Source: Coriobacteriales bacterium
GTDB lineage: Bacteria > Actinomycetota > Coriobacteriia > Coriobacteriales > UBA8131
Assembly (NCBI GenBank): GCA_031286975.1
Contig: JAITTM010000090.1
Coordinates: forward strand, 1-9,276
Length of the DNA stretch: 9,276 nt
Direction: 5' to 3'
The notes under the pieces are model-generated. The model searched no databases, was not told the origin of the DNA, and saw nothing but the letters and a program-made list of their open reading frames with translations. This document shows positions 1-6,173 of the stretch, one piece after another. The translations under genes were made by a program, and so were the position numbers. Position 1 is the stretch's first letter; each line of letters starts with the position of its first letter.

Positions 1-192
1 GCTGGCGGCCATGCCGCGAAAGATGTTGCCGCCGCCCACGGTAATGGCAAGCTCGATGCCGCGCGCCTTGATGCGCTTGATCTGCTGCGCCAGACCACTG
101 ATGACCGTGGGGTCGATACCAAAGCCCTGATCCCCCGCCAGTGCTTCACCCGAGAGTTTGAGCAGGGCACGCTTGTATTTGAATGAGGCCAT
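1..192 (-). CDS. pyrH: UMP kinase (uridylate kinase), N-terminal 64 codons, cut by window edge
   Basis: UMP kinase phosphorylates UMP to UDP with ATP in the cytoplasm, an essential step of pyrimidine nucleotide synthesis. The 64 visible residues match the start of the bacterial PyrH family (amino acid kinase fold): [20 protein letters not shown] near residues 7-26, the nucleotide-binding KLSGE segment, followed by a glycine-rich VGGGNIFRG loop near residues 54-62. The ATG at 190-192 has an AAGGAG ribosome site a few bases upstream. The remaining roughly three quarters of the gene lies left of the window. In many bacteria pyrH follows tsf; here the gene immediately upstream is instead an iron-sulfur protein of the molybdoenzyme cluster, and pyrH appears to have its own promoter at 229-257. 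The housekeeping gene is probably just the neighbour of the respiratory cluster and not part of its function. Confidence 0.95.
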   Translation of the reverse strand, partial: MASFKYKRALLKLSGEALAGDQGFGIDPTVISGLAQQIKRIKARGIELAITVGGGNIFRGMAAS

Positions 193-221
193 CCGCGCTC
201 CTTTTTTATCGTGAATACAAT

Positions 222-257
222 GGTGACTACTATAACAAAGCAGGCGTGCTACAGCAA
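222..257 (-). promoter_or_regulatory. Sigma70-type promoter for pyrH
   Basis: Read on the minus strand, a -35 box TTGCTG (252-257) is followed by a 17-base spacer and a -10 box TATAGT (229-234), with TG one base upstream of the -10 box (extended -10). Transcription would begin near 222, giving a leader of about 30 bases before the pyrH ATG that contains its AAGGAG ribosome site. No intrinsic terminator separates it from the upstream gene ending at 262, so read-through from the cluster into pyrH is also possible. Assigned by eye; there is no experimental support. Confidence 0.6.
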
Positions 258-261
258 AGCG

Positions 262-1461
262 TCAGCGTTCGTAAACCTGCCCGCCACCAAGGAGCTCCTT
301 CATCGCATTGAGAATGGCGTGGGGTTGCCCGCCCGCGTTGATAACCGGCTGCATCACCTGGCGCTTTATGGCACCCTCAACGAGCTCCTTGAGAGAGACC
401 GCTGAGCTGAGCGTCAGAGCATCGGTTGGACAGATATCCTGGCACAGATGACACTGCACGCAGCTCGCGGGGTAGTGTTCGACCCCAAAGCTGCCGTCCG
501 TATCATCGAATTTATAGATGGCACCGGTGGGACAGAAGGTCGCGCACATACGGCAGGAGTTGCAAAGTGCCAAATCGATCGCGACCTGCCCCCACAGCCG
601 CGTATCCAGCACGTCCACAACGGGATGTCCCAAACGCTCCAAGTGATCCAGCAGCCGCTCGCGACGGTTGGGGATGAAGTGAGGAAGCGTGCCGTCCTGC
701 ATGACCTTTATGAGGGGTTTTGCCTCGCCCTTGGGCTGTTGCTCAGCCAGGATCGTGCTTGAGGCAACGTCTGCGGCCATCGTTTTGGCACCCGTTTTTA
801 TCTGGGAGAGAAAATCCCGCCGCGAGAGGCCATCAACATCCTCGCTCGCCTTTGCACGCGCGCCCGAGAGTCGCACGTATTTTGGCAGGCCTTCTTCAAG
901 ATGGACTATCGTATCGTGGCCCCAGGATTGCAACAAGGTGTTGGTGCTTGTCTTGACCAGGTCATACGTCGCTTTACCCTGCTTGTTTGCACAGGCATCG
1001 CAGGCCGTGTGCGCAAAGATCACCGCGGGGATGCCCAGCGCAGCCAGGCTGATGAGCTCGGATTCATGCAGGCGCCCCAGGCAGCCAACCTCGACAACCA
1101 GGCTCTTATCGTAGGCATCTTCATGGTCTGCCAGAAGCGGGCTACAGGCAAAGACGGGCGTGGCCTGTCTTTCACGGGCGACGGCGCATGCAAAGCTGAT
1201 GAGCTCCGCGTCACTGGGGTTGTGCGCCTCCAGGGCGGAGCTGGGACAGACCGTGGCACAGGTGCCGCAGCCGATGCAGAGATCTGCGGTGATGGCGAGC
1301 TGGTTGTCCCAAAGGGCGATTGCACCGGATGTGCAGGCATCCGCACAGTTGCGACAGGATGCGTTGCGGTTGCGTGTCACGACGCAGCGCTCCTGATGCA
1401 CCGTGATGGCAAGACCCTCAAGTGCATCGAGTGTCTGGATGAGCGAGCTGATATTCACCAT
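262..1461 (-). CDS. Multidomain 4Fe-4S protein: ferredoxin, MvhD/FlpD-like and NapF-like parts
   Basis: This 399-residue predicted cytoplasmic electron-transfer protein has three parts. Residues 20-75 hold a two-cluster ferredoxin with C36, C39, C43 and C62, C65, C68, C72; its first cysteine, C26, is separated from C36 by nine residues, an unusually long loop. Residues 85-185 contain C92, C106, C127-LGR and C154-DAC157, which recalls the MvhD/FlpD-type domain of heterodisulfide reductase and hydrogenase partners (a CxGR motif followed by CxxC). Residues 285-338 hold a classical ferredoxin, C290/C293/C296/C300P and C324/C327/C330/C334P. Between the last two parts, residues 213-218 read SRRDFL, a twin-arginine-like motif similar to that at the N-terminus of NapF, suggesting fusion of a NapF-like protein behind another module. 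The ATG at 1459-1461 has GAGGT upstream. The gene lies 39 bp after the napH-like gene and is probably co-transcribed with it. Electron supply or maturation of the molybdoenzyme is inferred. Confidence 0.85.
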   Translation of the reverse strand: MVNISSLIQTLDALEGLAITVHQERCVVTRNRNASCRNCADACTSGAIALWDNQLAITADLCIGCGTCATVCPSSALEAHNPSDAELISFACAVARERQATPVFACSPLLADHEDAYDKSLVVEVGCLGRLHESELISLAALGIPAVIFAHTACDACANKQGKATYDLVKTSTNTLLQSWGHDTIVHLEEGLPKYVRLSGARAKASEDVDGLSRRDFLSQIKTGAKTMAADVASSTILAEQQPKGEAKPLIKVMQDGTLPHFIPNRRERLLDHLERLGHPVVDVLDTRLWGQVAIDLALCNSCRMCATFCPTGAIYKFDDTDGSFGVEHYPASCVQCHLCQDICPTDALTLSSAVSLKELVEGAIKRQVMQPVINAGGQPHAILNAMKELLGGGQVYER

Positions 1462-1500
1462 GCGGATACGACCTCGTTTCTTCGTTCAGGGTGCCGCCAA

Positions 1501-2637
1501 TCAGCTTTGCGGCGATTCCTGCTTTGCGGAGCGTGAGCTGCTGCGGTCAGGCCGACTCAGCAAAGGAAAGCTGATGGCGCCAACCGGGCAGGCATCGGCG
1601 CAGTCACGGCACTTGGTGCAGTCGGCCAGCGCGCCTGCAGAGGTGTCCGGTCTGCGTGGATCGATGTTCTCCCGTGCACAGGCCTTCTGGCACACCGTAC
1701 AGTCGATACCCTTGGCGGTGACCAGGCACTTACGGTTATCGACCTTGGGCCTGAAGAAGCGGTTTGCACCTGAGATGAGCGAGAACAGCGCTCCCATCGG
1801 ACACAGCTTGGCGCACCACTTGCGAAACACGAGCAGCTCAAGGATCAGGATAGCAGGAAAGACCAGCAAGGTGATGGTGACATCGCCGTCGGTGAAGAGC
1901 CGCATCACGATGAGAACGGTGGCAAAGGTCAACCCGACAGGGCAGACGAGACAGAATACGGGGAACCCGAAGAGAGCAGCCGAGAACAGGGAGCCTGCGA
2001 GAACGCCATGCCGTGAATCCAGCTTGAGCCTGTTGGGCTTGCCGTGCCCACAGAGCGTCCTGGTCGCTGTGCCGCAGTTGGCACAGGCGCTCGGCGTGCA
2101 ATCGGCGGGCTGTGGGGCGGGCTGTGGGGCGGCGGCTGTTGCGGTTGAGGCGGCGGGCGTGGGAGCGGCGGCGGCGGGCGTGGCGGCGGGTATGGGAGCG
2201 GCGACGACGGGTATGGCGACGGGTATGGGAGCAGCGGCGGGTGTGGGTGCCCGGTCTTCTCCACAGGGGTCTTCTTCAAGCTCGTTGGCCTGAATGGTTA
2301 CCTGCTCGATGGAACTCTCGAGCTCCTTTTGCCGCTTTTTGCGCCCTGGAAACCAGCGTTGGATAAGCGAAACCGGGCAGATCCAGGCACAGAACACGCG
2401 ACCGAGCGCGATGATGAGAACGACCAGAACGAGCAGTGAGATCAGGGCGCGAGGAACAAAGAGCTTGCTTGCCAGCAGCGTCTCCAACACGCCCAAGGGG
2501 CAGATGGCGGCGATGGCGTTATACCCGAGGGCCGAGAGGGTGCCGATGCCGCCGGTGCTTACCAGGCCGATGGTGACCAGCACGGCGATAACCGCGATGC
2601 TGATGCTGCGCAATGTCTGTGCTTTTAAGCGCTTCAT
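1501..2637 (-). CDS. NapH-like membrane-bound 4Fe-4S quinol dehydrogenase subunit
   Basis: This 378-residue integral membrane protein belongs to the NapH/CcoG-like polyferredoxins, which with NapG pass electrons from quinol to a periplasmic acceptor. Hydrophobic segments lie near residues 11-33, 36-56, 62-84, 213-243 and 252-272. Family CxxxCP or CP motifs are present: C83-AWI-C87P, C229-LV-C232P and C275-AKL-C279P. The C-terminal ferredoxin domain carries C304/C313/C316/C320 and C340/C343/C346/C350P. Odd features are an Ala/Pro-rich insertion at residues 130-178 containing three 11-residue repeats, followed by a cysteine group C180, C185, C188 and C196. E. coli NapH, at a little under 300 residues, lacks this. 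The ATG overlaps the upstream napG-like stop by four bases (ATGA) and has GGAGG six bases upstream, indicating translational coupling. No napA is present, so the partner is more likely the Dms-like enzyme or an unseen acceptor; that is inference. Confidence 0.87.
   Translation of the reverse strand: MKRLKAQTLRSISIAVIAVLVTIGLVSTGGIGTLSALGYNAIAAICPLGVLETLLASKLFVPRALISLLVLVVLIIALGRVFCAWICPVSLIQRWFPGRKKRQKELESSIEQVTIQANELEEDPCGEDRAPTPAAAPIPVAIPVVAAPIPAATPAAAAPTPAASTATAAAPQPAPQPADCTPSACANCGTATRTLCGHGKPNRLKLDSRHGVLAGSLFSAALFGFPVFCLVCPVGLTFATVLIVMRLFTDGDVTITLLVFPAILILELLVFRKWCAKLCPMGALFSLISGANRFFRPKVDNRKCLVTAKGIDCTVCQKACARENIDPRRPDTSAGALADCTKCRDCADACPVGAISFPLLSRPDRSSSRSAKQESPQS
2140..2238 (-). repeat. 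Three 33-bp tandem repeats encoding 11-residue Ala/Pro units in the napH-like gene
   Basis: Units at 2206-2238, 2173-2205 and 2140-2172 are 33 bp each. Compared by eye, the first two agree at about 27 of 33 positions and the second and third at about 26. They encode residues 134-144, 145-155 and 156-166, each fitting the pattern x-A-A-P-(I/T)-P-(V/A)-A-(I/T/S)-(P/T)-(V/A). The surrounding segment 2104-2250 is equally rich in Ala and Pro. The repeat stays in frame because the unit is a multiple of three, so copy-number change would lengthen or shorten a linker without breaking the protein. Confidence 0.8.
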
Positions 2638-3302
2638 GCCGCACCTCCGCCCGTCTGCTCCTTAAGCAGCTGCTCCACCGTCTCGGCGGGCTTGATGGTG
2701 ATGGCGCGGTCGGTGGCTCCCCGATACAGTGAGCCGCCCATCATCGAGATGCAGACCAACTCGCATTTGCCACAACCGTTGCACTTCTCGGCAATCACCA
2801 CGGGGCGATCGTAGGCATCAAGCTCAATGGCCTCATAGGGGCACTCGTCAAGACAGCGGCGACAACCGCGCAACTGCCAGCCCAAGCACCACTCCTCAAC
2901 GATGAACGCCTTGCCCAAAATCACGGTCTCCGGGGTGGCATCAGCGGGCAGCCTGAGTGCCTCGGTGGGGCAGACGGCCACACACTGCGGTATGCCCTCA
3001 TACGCCTCTGCGCAGTAATCGCACCAGCCTTTCTTGAAATCGAAGGTGGGGGTGCGCGCGTTAAGAAGCCCCTGCTCGATGCGGGTGGGGATAAGTGCGT
3101 GGTTGGGGCAGATCTCGCGGCACTTCTCACAGCGCAGGCAAGCTCCGATGAAGGCATCCTCATCCTGACCACCGGGAGGGCGGCAGACTGGCTCGCTGCC
3201 CACCAACTTGAGCGTGCCACCCAGACCGAGCAGCGCTATCGCTCCGCCTGCTCCCAGCGCAAACGAGCGCCGCGAAAGGGAGGTCTTCTTCTCTCCAGTC
3301 AT
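2634..3302 (-). CDS. NapG/MauM-family periplasmic ferredoxin with Tat signal
   Basis: This 222-residue ferredoxin is predicted to be exported folded by the Tat system and to relay electrons outside the cytoplasmic membrane with its NapH-like partner. SRRSFALGAG at residues 10-19 is the twin-arginine motif, followed by a hydrophobic stretch to about residue 34. An RPPG motif at 41-44 is typical of NapG. Sixteen cysteines fit four [4Fe-4S] clusters: C55/C58/C61/C65P, C94/C97/C107/C111P, C139/C147/C150/C154P and C174/C177/C180/C184. Length matches E. coli NapG (about 230). The start is the ATG at 3300-3302, with AAGGAG nine bases upstream; an in-frame TTG at 3389 would add 29 residues before the Tat motif and lacks support. 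It follows the helicase-like gene after 83 bp and overlaps the napH-like start by 4 bp. The family is clear; the redox partner is not. Confidence 0.9.
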   Translation of the reverse strand: MTGEKKTSLSRRSFALGAGGAIALLGLGGTLKLVGSEPVCRPPGGQDEDAFIGACLRCEKCREICPNHALIPTRIEQGLLNARTPTFDFKKGWCDYCAEAYEGIPQCVAVCPTEALRLPADATPETVILGKAFIVEEWCLGWQLRGCRRCLDECPYEAIELDAYDRPVVIAEKCNGCGKCELVCISMMGGSLYRGATDRAITIKPAETVEQLLKEQTGGGAA

Positions 3303-3311
3303 GTCATCGCA

Positions 3312-3317
3312 CTCCTT
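3312..3317 (-). promoter_or_regulatory. Ribosome binding site deciding the napG-like start
   Basis: AAGGAG on the minus strand lies nine bases before the ATG at 3300-3302. It supports this start over the upstream in-frame TTG at 3387-3389, and places the twin-arginine motif ten residues from the N-terminus, as expected for a Tat signal. Confidence 0.75.
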
Positions 3318-3333
3318 GGTCGCGTGCTGCCGT

Positions 3334-3356
3334 CCCCAAGATCCAGACCCTTGGGG
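3334..3356 (-). other. Stem-loop between helicase-like and napG-like genes
   Basis: CCCCAAG (3334-3340) pairs perfectly with CTTGGGG (3350-3356) around a nine-base loop, in the 83-bp gap upstream of the napG-like ribosome site. No run of T follows on the minus strand, so it is not a standard intrinsic terminator. It could be an mRNA stability or processing element that separates expression of the two genes, or chance. A weaker TGCC/GGCA hairpin lies beside it at 3360-3371. Confidence 0.4.
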
Positions 3357-3385
3357 CAGTGCCTTCAGGCAGCCCTGTGTACAGT

Positions 3386-5407
3386 TCAAGCCGAGATAAG
3401 CCCCAAAAAGATGCTGGGCTCGGTTTTTGCTACCCGTATGCCCTTCTCCAAGACGATGCGGTTGATAACCACACCAAGACGCTCGGCGCTTGTTGGGTCG
3501 AGGGTCTTAAAGGAGCTGACATGCAGGGTGTCGCTCGTTTTGGCAACGATGCTTGCGAGGGTATCGGTGTCCTCCCTGTGGCGCTTCTCCCGTTTCTCGA
3601 CCGACAGGAGCGTTGCATCAAAATAGTCATACCGCGGAAAGAATCCGTTAACAAAACCAGTCAAGAACAGATGTCGCGGGTTCATTCCCACAACGTCCCC
3701 ATACGCGGCGACTCGCACCACGTCAATCGCGCCATAGGTCGGAAACTCCAACTGATGCCGCAAATGACGGGCCAGTGCCACCGCGCTCATGCCTTCTCCG
3801 CCGTCTTGAGCAGCTGCCACCAGAATCTGTATCCCCTCTGGCACCTGGGCATCTGGTCCGCCAAGCTCCTGTGCGATGGCGTCCAAAAGGTCCTGCCCAG
3901 CCAGCGCGCCCAAGCGAGCCATGAGCGCACGTGCAACGTCACGCGCATGAGTGATACGCTGGATACTGGCAAGTGCGTCAGGCCCGTCCAGCTCCGCTGA
4001 CGGCAAGACCGCCGTCTCCACCACAGCATCGAATGTCTTTGCGCAGAACTGCTCAAGGTTTCGCAGGGAGCGCAGCCCGTTGCTATTGGTCAGATAATCG
4101 CCAAAGCCGCACCAGCAACGCCAGGCAACCGCGTCTGTGGGGTCAGCCAGCAGGTTGAGCAGGGTGAGAAAACGCGCGCTGAAGCTCTTCTCCGTATCGC
4201 GTATGTCGCCCCTGAGAAAGCGCGCGTCCGGAAGCATCTGAGCGGGCACACTCCGTGCTGCAAGCTGGCGCAGGATGTTGCGCGCCCAGGCGGCATGCGG
4301 GGCAACGATGAGGATATCCCTCGCCAAGACACCGTTTTGCGTCAGCCGCGCGACCTCATCGGCAACCTGTGTGAGTTCATCGTGGGGAGTTTCAGCCTCC
4401 AGGCACTGGAGCGAGAGCAAATTGACGGATTCTTGAGGGGTCGCCGCCGAGGGGGTGGCCGAGGGGACGAGTGGGGTCGCTGGTGAGGGGGCGGCTGAGG
4501 GGACGGCCGAGGGGACGGCATCCTGCTCACGCAGCAGGGCACGGCTGGCCTTTGCGGCAGAGCAGCAGGAATAGCTCCCCGTGAGACGGGTATGAACAAC
4601 AGCCGGAAACGCCGCGATAAACTCGTCTATGCCATCTGGATAGGGATAGGATTCATAGGTCGCGTGGGGAACCTCCTGCCCTGCCGTCAAAACGAGGTAT
4701 TTCCGCGCCAACAGGCAGGAGGCAACCTGAGAGGCACGCGAAAGCAGCGGGAAGTCGTCCACGAGAACCGCGGTTCTTTTGGCCTTCTCCAAAACCTGGG
4801 GGCTACTCTTAAGGTACTTGAGTGCGAGATTTGCCAGCTCTGGTTCAAGGATGGCAGCACTAAAGGCGAGGTTGGCCTGTATCAGGCTGAACAGCTCGCG
4901 CTCTTCTTTAGTGATAAGCCAGTCGGGCTCGTCGTCTGCCAGCTCACTGAGGCCCCTGTAGAAGAACCTGAGTATCTCACGCAGCCGCTTGGGGCGGATC
5001 CCGCTTGTTTTCAGATCCTCCAAAAAGAAATCGTACTCAAACGGCAGGAGCAGCCGCGCCTTCCTGCCCGTTGCGACGCGCGCGGCGTCACTATTCAGGA
5101 GGCCAAAAAAGAAGGCCTGGGGCGTTGTGACCTCTATCGCCTGCGCACCCGGACGCTGCGCCTGAAGGCGGGCACTCAGGTTCTGCGCAGCCGCTGGCGT
5201 TGCACAAAGCACCAGCATTTCAGCGGGGGCAACCCCCTCTTGCAGCAGGTTTTCAAGCTCCCCAAGCAACTTCTGGGTTTTGCCCGTGTATGCCGCGCCG
5301 GAGAAGAGCTTTGCCTGCCCGGGGAGGCACTGATTAAGGCTAAATACGTTCAAATCTCGCTCACGTATTGGTATACGCTTCGCTCGATTTTCACGCATTT
5401 CGCTCAT
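3386..5407 (-). CDS. UvrD/AddB-helicase-like P-loop ATPase of unknown role in a molybdoenzyme locus
   Basis: This 673-residue predicted cytoplasmic protein resembles superfamily 1 (UvrD/Rep, AddB-like) helicases. A Walker A motif GAAYTGKT is at residues 37-44. A Walker B-like LVDDF at 215-219 has DD where classical UvrD proteins have DE. ILIVAP at 365-370 begins the second helicase half, and LFLTGFVNGFFP at 580-591 resembles motif V of AddB-like proteins. A basic EKREKR at 604-609 sits where motif VI arginines would be, followed by a TLHVSSF strand. No RecB-type nuclease domain follows; the protein ends about 80 residues after motif V. Residues 297-324 are a Pro/Ala/Ser-rich repeat linker. 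The ATG at 5405-5407 is chosen because GGGGAGGT lies seven bases upstream; a TTG at 5467 and an ATG at 5446 are less supported. It sits 40 bp after the chaperone gene. It could be a DNA helicase caught in the operon or an ATPase repurposed for maturation; the sequence does not decide. Confidence 0.72.
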   Translation of the reverse strand: MSEMRENRAKRIPIRERDLNVFSLNQCLPGQAKLFSGAAYTGKTQKLLGELENLLQEGVAPAEMLVLCATPAAAQNLSARLQAQRPGAQAIEVTTPQAFFFGLLNSDAARVATGRKARLLLPFEYDFFLEDLKTSGIRPKRLREILRFFYRGLSELADDEPDWLITKEERELFSLIQANLAFSAAILEPELANLALKYLKSSPQVLEKAKRTAVLVDDFPLLSRASQVASCLLARKYLVLTAGQEVPHATYESYPYPDGIDEFIAAFPAVVHTRLTGSYSCCSAAKASRALLREQDAVPSAVPSAAPSPATPLVPSATPSAATPQESVNLLSLQCLEAETPHDELTQVADEVARLTQNGVLARDILIVAPHAAWARNILRQLAARSVPAQMLPDARFLRGDIRDTEKSFSARFLTLLNLLADPTDAVAWRCWCGFGDYLTNSNGLRSLRNLEQFCAKTFDAVVETAVLPSAELDGPDALASIQRITHARDVARALMARLGALAGQDLLDAIAQELGGPDAQVPEGIQILVAAAQDGGEGMSAVALARHLRHQLEFPTYGAIDVVRVAAYGDVVGMNPRHLFLTGFVNGFFPRYDYFDATLLSVEKREKRHREDTDTLASIVAKTSDTLHVSSFKTLDPTSAERLGVVINRIVLEKGIRVAKTEPSIFLGLISA
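4436..4519 (-). repeat. Pro/Ala/Ser-rich repeat linker in the helicase-like gene
   Basis: Codons 297-324 encode short imperfect repeats of the form (A/V)-x-P-S or A-T-P. On the plus strand the DNA shows recurring blocks of the type GAGGGGACGGC. The segment separates the Walker-containing N-terminal half from the second half and is likely a flexible linker. It is absent from typical UvrD-fold domains. Confidence 0.65.
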
Positions 5408-5414
5408 AATCGGT

Positions 5415-5422
5415 ACCTCCCC
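5415..5422 (-). promoter_or_regulatory. Strong ribosome binding site deciding the helicase-like start
   Basis: GGGGAGGT on the minus strand lies seven bases before the ATG at 5405-5407. It is the strongest ribosome site near this gene and argues for a 673-residue product over the longer TTG-initiated form from 5467, which would overlap the end of the chaperone gene. Confidence 0.75.
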
Positions 5423-5447
5423 GGAAAAACGCGCTGGCTCCGTCATC

Positions 5448-6173
5448 TCAGGCGCCCTCGTGCTCAAAGACCAGATCCTTCAAGAACTGGTAATCCGTCT
5501 GCAAGAAACCCTCGGTAAGGTAGGCAAGGCCAAGATACAACTTTGTCTCGGCAAAGCGCTTCATATCCCGCACCAACAGGGGAACCCATGAGATCAGATG
5601 GTCCCTCTGAAAATCGAACTGTGCCTGGAGCAATGCCTCCGCCTTCGCTTGATCGCCAGCCAACAGGGCCTCTATGGTTCTGTCGCCGAGGATGCGCTCG
5701 AATTGCAGCTCGAGCGCTAGACTGTCCTCCCCTTCTTTCCAGTCAGGGGTCTTCTCGATTCCCTGGGCACGATACAGCGCCAGCACCTCATCGCGGGCAT
5801 GTTGCATCATGAGGCGTTTTGGCGAGGTGTAGACCGATTCGTAGGGGTAGGCGGCGGAGTAGCTATCGACACCATGCCCCAAAAAGCAGCGCGCAAAATC
5901 GATTTTCAGATCCTGCAGCGAGCCGCTCCAGAGGTTCGACAGAAAGGTTGCGATAAAGAGGTAGCCGGTATCAAGGTTATCGTCGCCGGTTTTTGCGGGA
6001 TACAGCATTCCGTGCAACTCATCAAGGAGCGCTTGGTCTATCTCCTGCCGATACAGACGGGAGAGCAGCGTATAGGTAGCCGAGCGCTGGCTGAGCACTG
6101 CCAGCAACTCAGAAACAGCAACGTCCTCACTGCCGGTTTGCGCTGCCACCTCGTTGTTCTGTTCATGTGTCAC
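5448..6173 (-). CDS. TorD/DmsD-family molybdoenzyme chaperone
   Basis: TorD-family proteins are all-helical cytoplasmic chaperones that bind the Tat signal and apo-form of a DMSO-reductase-family catalytic subunit, help insert the molybdenum cofactor and prevent premature export. The 241 residues show family landmarks: DFARCFLG at 92-99, AYPYESVY at 108-115 and GEDSLALELQF at 148-158, which corresponds to the usual E-P-x-D-H block. Serine replaces the usual histidine there. A charged, low-complexity N-terminus (residues 1-20) precedes the fold. The start is GTG at 6171-6173, overlapping the upstream stop as GTGA, with GGGAGG nine bases upstream, so translation is probably coupled to the winged-helix-like gene. 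The natural client is most likely the Dms-like catalytic subunit encoded at the right edge of the window. Confidence 0.88.
   Translation of the reverse strand: MTHEQNNEVAAQTGSEDVAVSELLAVLSQRSATYTLLSRLYRQEIDQALLDELHGMLYPAKTGDDNLDTGYLFIATFLSNLWSGSLQDLKIDFARCFLGHGVDSYSAAYPYESVYTSPKRLMMQHARDEVLALYRAQGIEKTPDWKEGEDSLALELQFERILGDRTIEALLAGDQAKAEALLQAQFDFQRDHLISWVPLLVRDMKRFAETKLYLGLAYLTEGFLQTDYQFLKDLVFEHEGA

Noticed and set aside
901..1536. Plus-strand open frame of 211 codons
   Set aside because: Antisense to the multidomain ferredoxin gene, with no domain signal.
2104..2250. CRISPR-like array
   Set aside because: The units are contiguous, in frame and without spacers, so this is a coding tandem repeat.
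1403..2293. Long plus-strand open frame with Gly/Ala repeats
   Set aside because: It is the antisense of the napH-like gene; its repeats are the complement of the Ala/Pro linker. The minus-strand frame has clear NapH motifs.
3303..3389. Longer napG-like start at TTG 3389
   Set aside because: It would put the Tat motif about 39 residues in and has no ribosome site; the ATG at 3300-3302 has AAGGAG.
5408..5467. Longer helicase-like start at TTG 5467
   Set aside because: It would overlap the chaperone stop and lacks a ribosome site, whereas the ATG at 5405-5407 has GGGGAGGT seven bases upstream.
4592..5518. Long open frame on the plus strand (308 codons)
   Set aside because: It lies antisense to the helicase-like gene, has no recognisable domain and a composition typical of a shadow frame.
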